Source of the DNA: Homarus americanus
Lineage: Eukaryota; Arthropoda; Malacostraca; Decapoda; Nephropidae
Assembly (NCBI RefSeq): GCF_018991925.1
Contig: NW_024738608.1
Coordinates: forward strand, 3,710,658-3,774,657
DNA: 64,000 bases
Direction: 5' to 3'
The position numbers were made by a program, and so were the translations under genes. This document shows positions 33,156 to 44,694 of the stretch, one piece after another. The notes beneath the pieces were generated by a model. It was not told the origin of the DNA. It worked only from the letters and a program-made list of their open reading frames with translations, and searched no databases. How positions within the stretch are numbered: position 1 is the stretch's first letter; each line of letters opens with the position of its first letter.

Positions 33156-34225
33156 TGGTGGGTGGTGGTGGTTGTTGTGGTGGTGTGGTGGTAGTTGTTG
33201 TTGTTGTTGTTGTGTGGTGGTAGTTGTTGCGGTTGTTATTAATGATGTTGTTATAATTGTTTGGTGTGGTGGTGTAGTTGTTGTTGTTGTGGTGGTGGTG
33301 GTGTTGTTGTTGTGGTGGTGGTGGTAGTTGTTGTTGTTGTGTTGTTGTTGTTGTGGTGGTGGTAGTTGTCGGTTGTTATTAATGATGTTGTTGTTATGAT
33401 GTTTTGGGTGGTGGTAGTTGTTTGTTGTTGTTGTGGTGTGGTTGTTGTTGTGGTGGTGGTGGTGGTGGTGGTGGGTAGTTGTTGCGGTTGTTGTTGTTGG
33501 GTGGTGGTGGTTGTTGTGGTGTGGTGGTGGTGGTGGTTGTTGTTGTGGGGTGTTGTAGTTGTTGCGGTTGTTGTGGTGGTGGTTGTTGTTGTTGTGGTGG
33601 TGGTGGTTGTTGTTGTGGTGGTGGTGGTGGTTGTTGTTGTGGTGGTGGTGGTGGTGGTGGTAGTTGTTGCGGTTGTGTTGTTGTGGTGGTGGTGGTTGTT
33701 GTTGTGGTGGTGGTGGTGGTTGTAGTTGTTGTGGTGGTGGTGGTAGTTGTTGCGGTTGTTGTTGTTGTGGTGGTGGTTGTTGTTGTGGTGGGTGGTGGTG
33801 GTAGTTGTTGCGGTTGTTGGTGGTGGTGGTGGTGGTGGGTGTTGTTGTGGTGGTGGTTGTGTTGTTGCGGTTGTTGTGGTGGTGGTGGTGGTGGTTGTTG
33901 TGTGGTGGTGGTTGTAGTGCTGGTGGTTGTTGTTGTGGTGGTGGTGGTGTTGTTGTGGGTGGTGGTTGTAGTTGTTGCGGTTGTTGTGGTGGTGGTGGTG
34001 GTGGTTGTGTTGTGGTGGTGGTTAGTTGTTGCGGTTGTTGTTGTGGTGGTGGTGGTGGTTGTTGTTGTTCTTACTGTTGCTGTTGTTATTTTTACTATTG
34101 CTATTTTTGTTCTTGTTGTTGTTGTGATGGTGGTGGTAGTTGTAGTTGTTGCTATGGTTGTTGTTTTAACTGTTGTTGTTGTTGTTGTTACTGGTGCAAG
34201 TTGTGATGTACAGTAGTTGTTGTTG
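31338..34225. repeat. GTT/GTG trinucleotide array, about 2.9 kb
   Basis: A very long mosaic of GTT and GTG runs punctuated by TAGT, GATG, GCGG and GCTG variants. The block TAGTTGTTGCGGTTGTTG recurs many times between about 33470 and 34050, marking a local higher-order unit. Frames through it give poly-Val, poly-Cys, poly-Gly or poly-Trp strings (31250-34216) and are not genes. Confidence 0.97.
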
Positions 34226-35336
34226 TTGTCACTTTCATTATTGTTATTGCTACTGGTTTTTATTGTTTTTTTTTACTGGTATTGCTATTACTGCTGCACT
34301 TGTTCCTGTTTTTATTGCTTCTACTCCCCCTTCACACACTAATCTTCCACTCCCAATCACCGAAACTCTTCCCCTCATCCCCCAGCACCACCAATCTTCC
34401 CCAATCAACTCGCTAATCAATTCCCTCTTGGAAACGAAGTCTTAATTACTGATAATTGAGCTAACTGGCAACTCACCGTTATCGCCCGGGACAACACGGC
34501 GCTGTTCCCAAGTCTCTATTTATTTACTTATTGTTTATCCATCTATATAATGCTTAATATATTTTGTGTTATCTACTTATCTATTGGTTATTGCGCCATT
34601 AGGAAGGTTTATTGTATTAAGCTTGTGTGTGTTTTAAGAGTTATTAAATGTGGATGAAATGGCAAGTTTATTATCATTTGTTTACAAAGTCGAGTATTCA
34701 TAAGACTTTCATTTGACCAGGATTAAAAACTATACTTTTAAAACATTATTGCAATTGTTATTAAGAGTCAAAACTACACATATGTACAATATACCTAAAA
34801 CGTATATATTTGTTTTATATAAATAATTCGAGGGTAAAATATTAAGATACACCTAAAGGACTTAATCCCATAAACATTGAAATCCTTATAAACATAAAAA
34901 ATCAAATCCCCTAAAATTCGTTACTGATTTTTTTTCTTCCAAACAATCCGGGAAAGAAAATAAAAATTCAACTTTTTTCCCCTATAAAAGAATTAGCGTT
35001 ATGACAACAATCACTCGCTCGCTTACACACCGAGAAACACGAGACGCTAAAAATAATGTTGGAATTATGTCGTCAATGAGTTCCACTGTTTTTAACGATA
35101 TACGATCCACTTGGGCTTACAATATCAAAGCCAAAAAAAAGAAAACAAATTGCGAATAATGTTTGTTTGGGATGAGGTTTCAATACCCTCTCTTCTAAAC
35201 ACTGAACTAATGGAGGCTTAATACAATACGTAGACTAGGGATTGACCTAACAGTGTATACGGATTCATCGTCATGTATAAAAATGTTCGGGGAAAAGGAC
35301 CATTGTGGATCCGAATTAACTTAGGTTGGTATGGTG
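34226..35336. other. Unique 1.1 kb stretch, no gene seen
   Basis: T-rich to about 34320, C-rich to about 34420, then AT-rich unique DNA. No conserved motif, long frame or RNA gene noticed. Confidence 0.5.
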
Positions 35337-35371
<35 letters not shown>

Positions 35372-35403
35372 CATCATTATTATTATTATCATTGTTATTA
35401 TTA

Positions 35404-35466
<63 letters not shown>

Positions 35467-35545
35467 GTTCTTACATACTATAATTATTTTTATTATTACT
35501 ATTATTACATATTATTATTATTATTATTATCGTTGTTATTATTAA

Positions 35546-35578
<33 letters not shown>

Positions 35579-35610
35579 CATCATTATTATTATTATCATT
35601 GTTATTATTA

Positions 35611-35661
<51 letters not shown>
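35337..35661. repeat. (ATT)n array with internal 207-bp-spaced duplication
   Basis: ATT trinucleotides with scattered ATC and GTT variants. The 40 bases at 35371-35410 recur identically at 35578-35617, including the same ATC and GTT interruptions. That shows block duplication rather than independent mutations. Poly-Tyr and poly-Leu frames are artefacts. Confidence 0.96.
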
Positions 35662-35662
<1 letters not shown>

Positions 35663-36124
35663 GAACCCAAAATGTGTTAGTCCAAGAGATATTAAGATGT
35701 TTTGTCAGAATAAATTAAAACAAATCCAAAGTCCAACATATTTTTTCCCTACAACAAGAGGCCAAACAAGTCCCTTATATTTCCCAACAGAGTACGACCA
35801 ACAGCAAATTCTCAATCTCGTACTCTTACAAGTCCAAACGCCTGATATTTTCCTTTTAGCTTCTCGAGTACAATGTCATTATGAGTACAATGAAATAGTC
35901 TATTGAGTTAAGTTTTTGGTGGTCATCCCTTGAGTACGATGCTAATCAAGCCATATTAAAGAAATTAAGTCCTCGTACTCATTAGGTTAAGTTATTGTAC
36001 TCATGACGTTAAGTTCTCGTGTTCAAAGAGTTAAGACCAAGTGATCATGGCCTTGGTAGCACTACACCACGGACGGACGGACGTTCAGACTGACTAACGG
36101 ACACACACACGGACACTACGACAT
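35662..36124. other. Unique stretch with repeated GTACTCAT/GTTAAGTT words
   Basis: About 460 bp. Between 35870 and 36030 the words GAGTACAATG, CGTACTCAT and GTTAAGTTCTCGT recur several times, suggesting a very old tandem repeat. ACGGACGG occurs near 36072. The frame at 35661-35906 (81 codons) starts at the end of the ATT array and resembles nothing I know. Confidence 0.45.
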
Positions 36125-36603
36125 AACCTTCCAGGAATAAACTCCCTTCATCTCCCTTAAAATAAACTCCCTTAACATCCCTTAAAATAAACTCCTTTCA
36201 CCTCCCTTAAAATTCTCCCCTCACTTCCTTTAAGAGTCTCCCCTCACCTCCTTTAAAACAGTCTCCCTTCATCTCCCTTAAAATAGTCAGCCCTAATCTC
36301 CCTTAAAATGGTCTCCCTTCGTCCCCCTTAAAATAGCATCCCTTCGTCTCCCTTCCTCTCCCTTAAAATAGTCTCCCTTCATCTCCCTTAAAATAGTCTC
36401 CCTTCATCTCCCTTAAAATAGTCTCCTCTCATCTCCCTTAAAATAGTCTCCCTTAATCTCTCTTAAAATAGTCTCCATTAATCCCCTTAAAATAGTCTCC
36501 CTTCGTCTCCCTAAAGATAATATCCCTTCGTCTCCCTTAAAATAGTCTCCCTTCGTCCCCTTTAAAATAGTCTCCCTTCCTCTCCCTTAAAATAGTCTCC
36601 CTA
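36125..36603. repeat. Minisatellite, 26-bp unit, about 18 copies
   Basis: The unit is CCCTTAAAATAGTCTCCCTT then CATCTC. Flank copies at 36125-36240 carry AAACTCC in place of AGTCTCC. Confidence 0.95.
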
Positions 36604-36663
36604 GTTTACTCCGGCGTCGCCTACAAGACACTAATTTATTCCACTGGGACCCAGGAGAGGCCC

Positions 36664-36947
36664 TACCCCCTGTAACGACCTCCCTCCCACGACCTAGTAC
36701 GACCTCAACGACACCTGGTACATGACATGACCTTATACGACCCCGGCGACACCTAGTACGACCTCAACGACACCTGGTACATGACATGACCTTATACGAC
36801 CCCGGCGACACCTAGTACGACCTCAACGACACCTGGTACATGACATGACCTTATACGACCCCGGCGACAACTAGTATGACCTTTCACGGCATCTGGTACA
36901 TGACATGACCTTATACGACCCCGGCGACACCTGCTTCAACACAGTAC
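36664..36947. repeat. Minisatellite, 59-bp unit, 4-5 copies
   Basis: The unit runs CATGACATGACCTTATACGA, CCCCGGCGACACCTAGTACG, ACCTCAACGACACCTGGTA. Starts at 36721, 36780, 36839 and 36899 give periods of 59, 59 and 60. The second and third copies are almost identical. Confidence 0.95.
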
Positions 36948-36956
36948 AACTTCATG

Positions 36957-37075
36957 CTCCCCCTGTACGACCACACGCCACACTCTACGACCACACGCCA
37001 CACTCTACGACCACATGCCACACTCTACGAACACACGCCACACTCTACGACCACACGCCACCCTGTACGACCATT
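36957..37075. repeat. Minisatellite, 20-bp unit (ACACGCCACACTCTACGACC)
   Basis: About six copies directly after the 59-bp array. Both arrays share the word TACGACC. Confidence 0.94.
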
Positions 37076-37125
37076 CATCCAGGAGCCGAATAGCCGAGAG
37101 TAGAGAAAGTGACCTGATCAGTTGA

Positions 37126-37129
<4 letters not shown>

Positions 37130-37190
<61 letters not shown>
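37130..37190. repeat. (GA)n microsatellite
   Basis: About 30 uninterrupted AG units. Confidence 0.98.
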
Positions 37191-37192
<2 letters not shown>

Positions 37193-37256
37193 ATAAGCCT
37201 CTTCCATCAGAGGTCTCTGGAAAGTAAATCTTTTGTTACAGAGGATTAAGAGAGGA

Positions 37257-37570
37257 TAAATAACTTCCTTCCCTTTTCTTTTTCCCCTTTACCTGCCCTT
37301 ACCCCTTACCTTCCCTTTCTTTCTTCTCATTAATCCTCCCTTCTTCCCCTTTCCTCCCATTACCTCTTACTTTCCCTCTTCATATTACTCCCTTCTTCCT
37401 TGTCATTCTTCCATTACCCCCTCACATTCCCTTTCTCTCCTTATCCCTTCCTTTTCGACCATTCCCCTTCTTCTTCTCTATCTCTTTCCTTCTTACCTCC
37501 CCCTCTTCCCTTCCTTTTCTGCCCTCCCATCCTTTCCTCTTCCCTCCCCCCACACACACACACACACACA
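37257..37570. repeat. Polypyrimidine block with terminal (CA)n
   Basis: CCCTTCTTCC-type DNA, with CA repeats at 37551-37571. Confidence 0.85.
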
Positions 37571-37571
37571 C

Positions 37572-38478
<907 letters not shown>

Positions 38479-38554
38479 CTGCTAATGAAGGGAAGCTGTG
38501 TGGATTTACCTGGTCGCTAAACAAAGGTTTAAACTGGCGTCATTATGAAGCAAC

Positions 38555-38610
<56 letters not shown>
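38555..38610. repeat. (GT)n microsatellite
   Basis: About 27 GT units. Confidence 0.97.
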
Positions 38611-38614
<4 letters not shown>

Positions 38615-38838
38615 AATACATATTATCATTATTATTATTATTAACATTATACACCTTTAAGATTCCTCTATAATGAATCATAACTATAATACCAACTATA
38701 TAAGAACAATTACATACTGTATAATTGTAAATGAATCTGGCAACATAAAATTTTACCAGCATATATCGAAGGTCACCATGAGGTCATATAATTCCTCTTC
38801 AGAGTTGGAAAAAATATATATAACTTTGAGTAAATAAT
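38611..38838. other. AT-rich unique spacer
   Basis: Contains a short ATT run at about 38627-38642. No gene recognised. Confidence 0.4.
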
Positions 38839-38842
38839 TTGA

Positions 38843-38896
38843 TGTGTTGTGTGTGTGTGTGTGTGTGTGTGTGTGTCATATTAAGAGTAACCCACC

Positions 38897-38932
<36 letters not shown>
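38843..38932. repeat. Facing (GT)n and (CA)n tracts
   Basis: (GT)n at 38843-38877 and (CA)n at 38900-38932 are complementary, so they form an inverted repeat with a loop of about 22 bases. Confidence 0.93.
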
Positions 38933-38934
<2 letters not shown>

Positions 38935-39034
38935 TATGATAAAGTCAGGGTTGTGTTTCAGTTACAAGGCTTAAATCCGGGTTCAGTAATTGGCCGATTA
39001 TTATTGTTGTGGAGAAAAAAGAGGAAATGGCGTA

Positions 39035-39695
39035 GTGGAGAGAGATAGGAAGGGAGGAAGCGATAATGGAAGGAAAGAGAGGAGGGGAGAAGAGGGGAGA
39101 GGATGAGGGGAATATAATGAAGGAAGAGGGGAGGTGATGTGGGAAGGAAGGAAGGGGAAGTGGGAAGGTGATGTGGGAAGGAAGGAAGGGAGGATAGTGT
39201 GGAGGAGGGAGGGTGAGGCAAGGGGGAGGGTAATGGAGGAGGAGGATAGAGTGGAGGAGGGAGGAATGGGTGAGGCAAGGGTGAGGGGCGAGAGGAGGGA
39301 GGAGGTGGGAAGGGAGGAGGGAGGGGGTGGGAGAGAGGGAGGGAGGATAGAGATGGGGACGTGGGAGGAGGGAAGGGTGGGGGAGGGAGGATAGAGAGGG
39401 GGGGGAGAAGGGTGGGAGGATAGAGTGGAGGAGGGGTGGTGAGGGAAGGTTGGGCGGAGAGGGAGGAGGATAGAGAGGGAGGGGGTGAGGGAAGGTTGAG
39501 GGGCGAGAGGAGGGAGGATAGAGATGGGAGGGAAGGAAGGGAGGGTGAGGGGGGGGGAGAGGAGGAGAGGAGGAGGTGAGGAGAGGAGAGGGGAGGGGGG
39601 GAGGATAGAGAGGAGGGGGGAGGTTGAGGGGCGAGAGGGAGGAGGATAGAGGAGGAGGGGGTGAGGGAGGGAGGAGGAGGAGGGAATAATAAGGT
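39035..39695. repeat. Polypurine block (GGGAGGATAGAG units)
   Basis: GGAGGGAGGATAGAGAGG and GGTTGAGGGGCGAGAGG units of irregular length. Ser/Pro/Leu frames on the minus strand are artefacts. Confidence 0.9.
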
Positions 39696-39802
39696 GTCTA
39701 TAATGAAGACTCTTAACAATACCTGGCCTTGACTTACCCCCCCTCTCCCCTTCACACACACACGCACATAAAGCTCCTTTGAGTAAGTTATTAACACCTT
39801 GA

Positions 39803-40025
39803 CCGTCACCACCACCACCACTATCACCACCACCACCATTATCACCACCACTATCACCACCATCATTAACACCAGTACCACCACCACCACCACCACCACC
39901 CACCAACCACCAACACCTACTACACCATCATTAACAGTATTCCCAGTACCACCACCACCACCACCACCACCACAATCATCACCACACCACCACCACCACC
40001 ACCACCACCACCACTACCACCACCA
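39803..40025. repeat. (CAC/ATC)n trinucleotide repeat, first block
   Basis: CACCACCACTATCACC-type sequence. The middle has ATTAACACCAGTACC variants. Confidence 0.95.
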
Positions 40026-40148
40026 TACTTCTGGTTCACTGGATCCTAGAGCAAGGGGTTCGATGTCTCTCTCATTAACACACGAGGAATCTTAATCAAA
40101 ACTTGAGGAACATTCTCACCCGAACTTATGGAACAAGGAACCGGGATG
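40026..40148. other. Unique insert between two CAC repeat blocks
   Basis: About 120 bp containing TAGAGCAAGGGGTTCGATGTC, which faintly resembles a tRNA B box, but no tRNA fold or A box is convincing. Confidence 0.35.
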
Positions 40149-40302
40149 ATGATGATACCACCACCATTATCACCACCACTATCACCATCACCACCACCAC
40201 CACTATCACCACCACTATCACCATCACCACCACCATCACCACCACTCTCACCACCACCACCATTATCACCACCATTATCACCACCACCACCACCACCGGG
40301 AT
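40149..40302. repeat. (CAC/ATC)n trinucleotide repeat, second block
   Basis: Same composition as the block at 39803-40025. The phrase ATTATCACCACCACTATCACC occurs in both, so one repeat was probably split by an insertion of about 120 bp. Confidence 0.95.
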
Positions 40303-40492
40303 ACCAACCTTTCACACGACGTTCTAAATTAAACCTAAATATGAAAGGTTTTATTATGAATTATATCTAGGTGTAAGTTAACATTTTATAAAGACGATTT
40401 AACACTATCGGCGGTAATAGGATGTTAAATTAACGGTTAAATCTAAGCTTAATAAGGGGAAAGTTTAAATGCTTTCGAATTTCGTAAGGATT

Positions 40493-40494
<2 letters not shown>
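40303..40494. other. AT-rich unique spacer
   Basis: No feature recognised. Confidence 0.4.
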
Positions 40495-40526
<32 letters not shown>

Positions 40527-40545
40527 AAGTACTCCTTAACTTTCC

Positions 40546-40595
<50 letters not shown>
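40495..40595. repeat. (CA)n then (TC)n microsatellites
   Basis: (CA)n at 40495-40524 and (TC)n at 40551-40595. Confidence 0.96.
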
Positions 40596-40597
<2 letters not shown>

Positions 40598-41048
40598 CAA
40601 AGGGCTTATACCTCAGACCATGAAGACTGATGCAGAGACTCACTCAGAGGCTTAGCCCAGTACAGCGTGTCGAGTCTCTATCTCGGCCTTAACCAGCCTG
40701 TGGGAGAGTGTGGGAGAGTGTGGGAGAGTGGGAGTGGTGGAGAGTGGGAGATGAAACGTGGAGAATGGGAAAGGCAGGGCAGAACCCAAGGCAGGGCAGG
40801 GGAGCAAACCCAGAGGGTGGGTTGGCAGGGCAGGGGAAGGGGCAGGGCAGGCTGTAGTCGTTCAGGTGTTTCCCCAGTACGAGAATTAATTACATCAACA
40901 TTACCAACAAACAAACATACTCCGCCTCCTGACACATACAAGACTCACCATAACACAGTACAGTACACAACTCCCTCACTCCCTCTAAACAAGTACCAGT
41001 GAGATCAGTAAGGGAAAACAGTAGAGGACATAAACACTGTATTGCTAT
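40596..41048. other. Mostly unique with short GTGGGAGA and GGCAGGGCAG repeats
   Basis: Short repeats at 40697-40735 (GTGGGAGAGT) and 40770-40850 (GGCAGGGCAG). The frame at 40667-41002 (111 codons) contains them and resembles nothing I know. Confidence 0.45.
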
Positions 41049-41083
41049 ATACATGTATGTATGTATACATGTATGTATGTATG

Positions 41084-41113
<30 letters not shown>
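41049..41113. repeat. (ATGT)n microsatellite
   Basis: About 14 units with one ACATGTATGTATAC interruption. Confidence 0.96.
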
Positions 41114-41116
<3 letters not shown>

Positions 41117-41209
41117 TGGCTGAGATCTCTACATAACTTTAAAAAAAAAGATAAATGAAAAACATAATAAAAATCAAGGTTGCAACATCCCGAGCAGCCA
41201 GTGTAATCT

Positions 41210-41640
41210 GAGGCTGCTACGCTCCCTCCAGGGCCACTTGTTGGAGACTGGATGCTCGCTTCAGGGCCACTTATCATGGTCGTATGCTCATTCCAGGGTT
41301 GCGGGTTATTCTGAGCAGAATGTTCCCTCCTACGGTCACTGGCTAAAGCTGTATGCTCACTCCAGGGCCACTCTTCATGCTTGTATGCTTATTCAGAGGC
41401 CGGTTATTCTCAGATAAACGCTCATTCAAGGGCTGAATAATCCAGTACTATGCTCATTCAAGGACCGGTTATTCTGTACAAAACGCTCACTGAAGAGCCA
41501 GTTTTTCTTGGATATATGCTCGCTCCAGGGACAATTGTCAAAGACAGAATGCTCGCTCCAGGGTCACTCGTCACGGCTGTACGCTCGTTGAAGGGCCGGA
41601 TATTCTGGGTGGCACGCTCGCTCGAGGGCCCACTTGCCTC
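41210..41640. repeat. Old degenerate minisatellite, about 34-bp unit, dimeric
   Basis: About 12-13 diverged copies headed by TGCTCGCTCCAGGGCC. Two spacer types alternate: ACTCTTCATGGCTGTA-like and GGTTATTCTGGGTA-like, giving a dimer near 68 bp. Frames on both strands (41450-41647 plus, 41458-41763 minus) come from the array. Confidence 0.82.
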
Positions 41641-41723
41641 AACTTGAACTGGTGACAACGTAAAACAAAATGCCGCAATCCTGGTAAGGCTTGAGCTGCC
41701 ACCACTGACATGCATGTAATTCT

Positions 41724-41767
<44 letters not shown>
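41724..41767. repeat. (CA)n microsatellite
   Basis: About 22 CA units. Confidence 0.97.
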
Positions 41768-41769
<2 letters not shown>

Positions 41770-42356
41770 CTCGTCATAAAAAAAATCAAAATCTCGAATA
41801 CAATTACAATAATATTACCAATAATTACCGTCCCCCAAAAGAAATTATAATCCCAGTTATATAATTCACCACAAAACAATTCCAATAATTAATTAAGCCA
41901 CATACTGTAGGTACAGGTAGACGAGGTGTGAGCGTCTCCACGACACCTACCTGGGGGAGGGAGAGAGAGAGAGAGAGAGTTAGTAAGACTTTCATATGTT
42001 GATGGATACATGTGATAATGATAATATATACAACAGTAATTTACTACTAACACCATTATTCAACACTGCCTATTGTGCTGAATGATTGGCAATATTTGTT
42101 TCTGTTTACTTTATGTTTGGTACAAAATAAAGAAATAATGAAAAGACTTCATTCAAAAGTGAATTTCATCTTTGACTTCGACCGTTTATGATAAATATTT
42201 AAAAATTTCTAACATCCTCTCTGAAGTGCTAATGCCTTGATATCATTTGCAATTTGATATTCCAGATATTTAACATTATTTTAGAGAATAACGGGTTTGA
42301 ATAAATGGACAGCTACAAGAACATTTTCTATGAACCAATCAAAATCTTTTAATAGA
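41768..42356. other. AT-rich unique stretch, no gene seen
   Basis: About 590 bp with one (GA)n tract at 41957-41979. No conserved frame or RNA gene recognised. Confidence 0.45.
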
Positions 42357-42358
42357 AG

Positions 42359-43385
42359 AGGGGCGTGGCTTCTGGGCCAGGATAGCGTGGAAATAGTATG
42401 GGGGCGTGGCTTCTGGGCCAGGATAGCGTGGAAATAGTATGGGGGCGTGGCTTCTGGGCCAGGATAGCGTGGAAATAGTATGGGGGCGTGGCTTCTGGGC
42501 CAGGATAGCGTGAAAATAGTATGGGAGCGTGGCTTCTGGGCCCAGGTTAGCGTGGAAATGAGTATGGGGGCGTGGCTACTGGGCAGGATAGCGTGGAAAT
42601 AGTATGGGGCGTGGTTTCTACCGGAGCCAGGATAGCGTGGAAATAAGAAGTAATATGGGGGCGTGGCTTCTGGGCCAGAGATAGCGTGAAAATAGTTTGG
42701 GGGCGTGGCTTCTGGGCCAGGATGGCGCTGAAATAGTAGCAGGGGGCGTGGCTTCTGGGCGGGTTACACCGTGGAAATAGTATGGGGGCGTGGCTTCTGG
42801 GCCAGGTTAGCGTGGGAAATAGTATGGGAGCGTGGCTTCTGGGCCAGGATAGCGTATTAAAATAGTATGGGGGCATGGGCCGGAATGTAGCGTAAAATAG
42901 TATGGGAGCGTGGCTTCTGGGCCAGAATGTAAGCGTGGAAATGTATGAGGGCGTGGCTTCTGGGCCAGGATAGCGTGGAAATAGTATGGGGCGTGGTTTC
43001 TGGGCCAGGATAGCTGGAAATAGTATAGGTAAAAACTGGGCCAGGATAGCCAGTGAAAATAGTTGGGGGCGTGGCTTCTGGGCCGGGATAGCGTGGAAAT
43101 AGTATGGGGGCGTGGCTTCTGGGCCAGGTTACCGTGAAATAAGGTATGGGGGCGTGGCTTCTGGGCCAGGATAGCGTGGAAATAGTATGGGCGTGGCTAC
43201 TGGGCCAGGATGGCGTGGAAATAGTATAGGGCGTGGCTGGGCCAGGATGGCGTGAAATAGTATGGGGCGTGGCTTCTGGGCCAGGTTAGCGTGGAAATAG
43301 TATGGGGGCGTGGCTTCTGGGCCAGGTTAGCGTGGAAATAGTATGGGGGCGTGGCTTCTGGGCCAGGTTAGCGTGGAAATAGTAG
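42359..43385. repeat. Minisatellite, 41-bp unit with GC-box-like motif, about 25 copies
   Basis: The unit is GGGGGCGTGGCTTCTGGGCC, AGGATAGCGTGGAAATAGTA, T. The first four copies are almost perfect with exact 41-bp spacing (42361, 42402 and so on). Copies between 42640 and 43260 are more variable, and the last three are again near-perfect. Each unit carries GGGGCGTGGC, which matches the KLF/Sp-type GC box. Minus-strand frames with the motif SHAPILFP derive from it. Confidence 0.96.
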
Positions 43386-43460
43386 GTGTGTCTCTGGCCT
43401 TCCTGTGTTATTTTGATCTCACTTCCGTTGAACATCTCTATAGCCCGATCATGGTATGAG

Positions 43461-44405
43461 TACAGCTGCACCATCATAAACACCATTAATGCAGCTGCAC
43501 CATCATAACCACCAATAATACAGCTGCACCATCATAACCACCATTAAGACAGTTGCACCATCATAAACACCATTAACACAGCTGCACCATCATAACCACC
43601 AATAATACAGTTGCACCATCATAACCACCATTAAGACAGTTGCACCATCATAAACACCATTAACACAGCTGCACCATCATAAACACCATTAATACAGCTG
43701 CACCATCATAACCACCATTAATACAGTTGCACCATCATATCCACCATTAATACAGTTGCACCATCATAACCACCATTAATACAGTTGCACCATCATAACC
43801 ACCATTAAGACAGTTGCACCATCATAAACACCATTAATACAGCTGCACCATCATAAACACCATTAATACAGCTGCACCATCATAACCACCATTAATACAG
43901 CTGCACCACTATAAACACCATTAAGACAGTTGCACCATCATAACCACCATTAATACAGTTGCACCATCATAACCACCATTAAGACAGTTGCACCATCATA
44001 AACACCATTAATACAGCTGCACCATCATAAACACCATTAATACAGCTGCACCATCATAACCACCATTAATACAGCTGCACCACTATAAACACCATTAAGA
44101 CAGTTGTACCATCATAACCACCATTAATACAGTTGCACCATCATAACCACCATTAAGACAGTTGCACCATCATAAACACCATTAATACAGCTGCACCATC
44201 ATAAACACCATTAATACAGTTGCACCATCATAACCACCATTAAGACAGTTGCACCATCATAAACACCATTAATACAGCTGCACCATCATAACCACCATTA
44301 ATACAGCTGCACCATCATAAACACCATTAAGACAGTCGCACCATCATAAACACCATTAATACAGCTGCACCACTATAAACATCATGAAGACAGCTGCACC
44401 ATCAT
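43461..44405. repeat. Minisatellite, 29-bp unit in 174-bp higher-order repeats, no indels
   Basis: 32.6 units of ACAGCTGCACCATCATAACC then ACCATTAAT. Every unit I checked is exactly 29 bp. Variants (CAGCTG/CAGTTG, AACC/AAACA, AAT/AAG, CCATCAT/CCACTAT) recur in a fixed order every six units, giving higher-order copies starting at 43461, 43635, 43809, 43983, 44157 and 44331 (all 174 apart). Copies 43809-43982 and 43983-44156 differ by one base (C to T in the fifth unit). The word CAGCTG is both an E-box and a PvuII site. Confidence 0.98.
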
Positions 44406-44567
44406 AGTTTCAGCTTGGTTGGTCATTAAAGCGCCACAAATTGGACAACCTCTTGACAGCTAAAGTTTTATTCTAATTGTTGAAGACACGTATTGTAGAC
44501 AGGGGTGGAGGGAAGAAGAAGGAGGGGGGTGGAGGAGGAGGTGGATAAAGGGAGATGTATATATATA
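44406..44567. other. Unique spacer
   Basis: About 160 bp, purine-rich at 44500-44550. No gene recognised. Confidence 0.4.
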
Positions 44568-44569
44568 TA

Positions 44570-44610
<41 letters not shown>

Positions 44611-44694
44611 TAATAAAAGGGCGAGAAGAGGGTATTGTAATCGTCCCATGTGTGTGTGTGTGTGTGTATGTGTGTGTGTGTGTATGTGTGTTCA
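44568..44694. repeat. (AAT)n then (GT)n microsatellites
   Basis: (AAT)n at about 44568-44608 and (GT)n with ATGT interruptions at 44649-44692. Confidence 0.95.

Noticed and set aside
36125..36603. Regular 26-bp spacing considered as a CRISPR array
   Set aside because: The repeat is continuous, without non-repeated spacers.
40026..40148. Possible tRNA or SINE promoter (GGGGTTCGATGTC)
   Set aside because: Only a weak B-box match. No A box at a suitable distance, no cloverleaf and no tail.
43461..44405. Regular 29-bp spacing considered as a CRISPR array
   Set aside because: There are no unique spacers between repeats. It is a head-to-tail minisatellite with higher-order structure, in a eukaryotic context with no cas genes.
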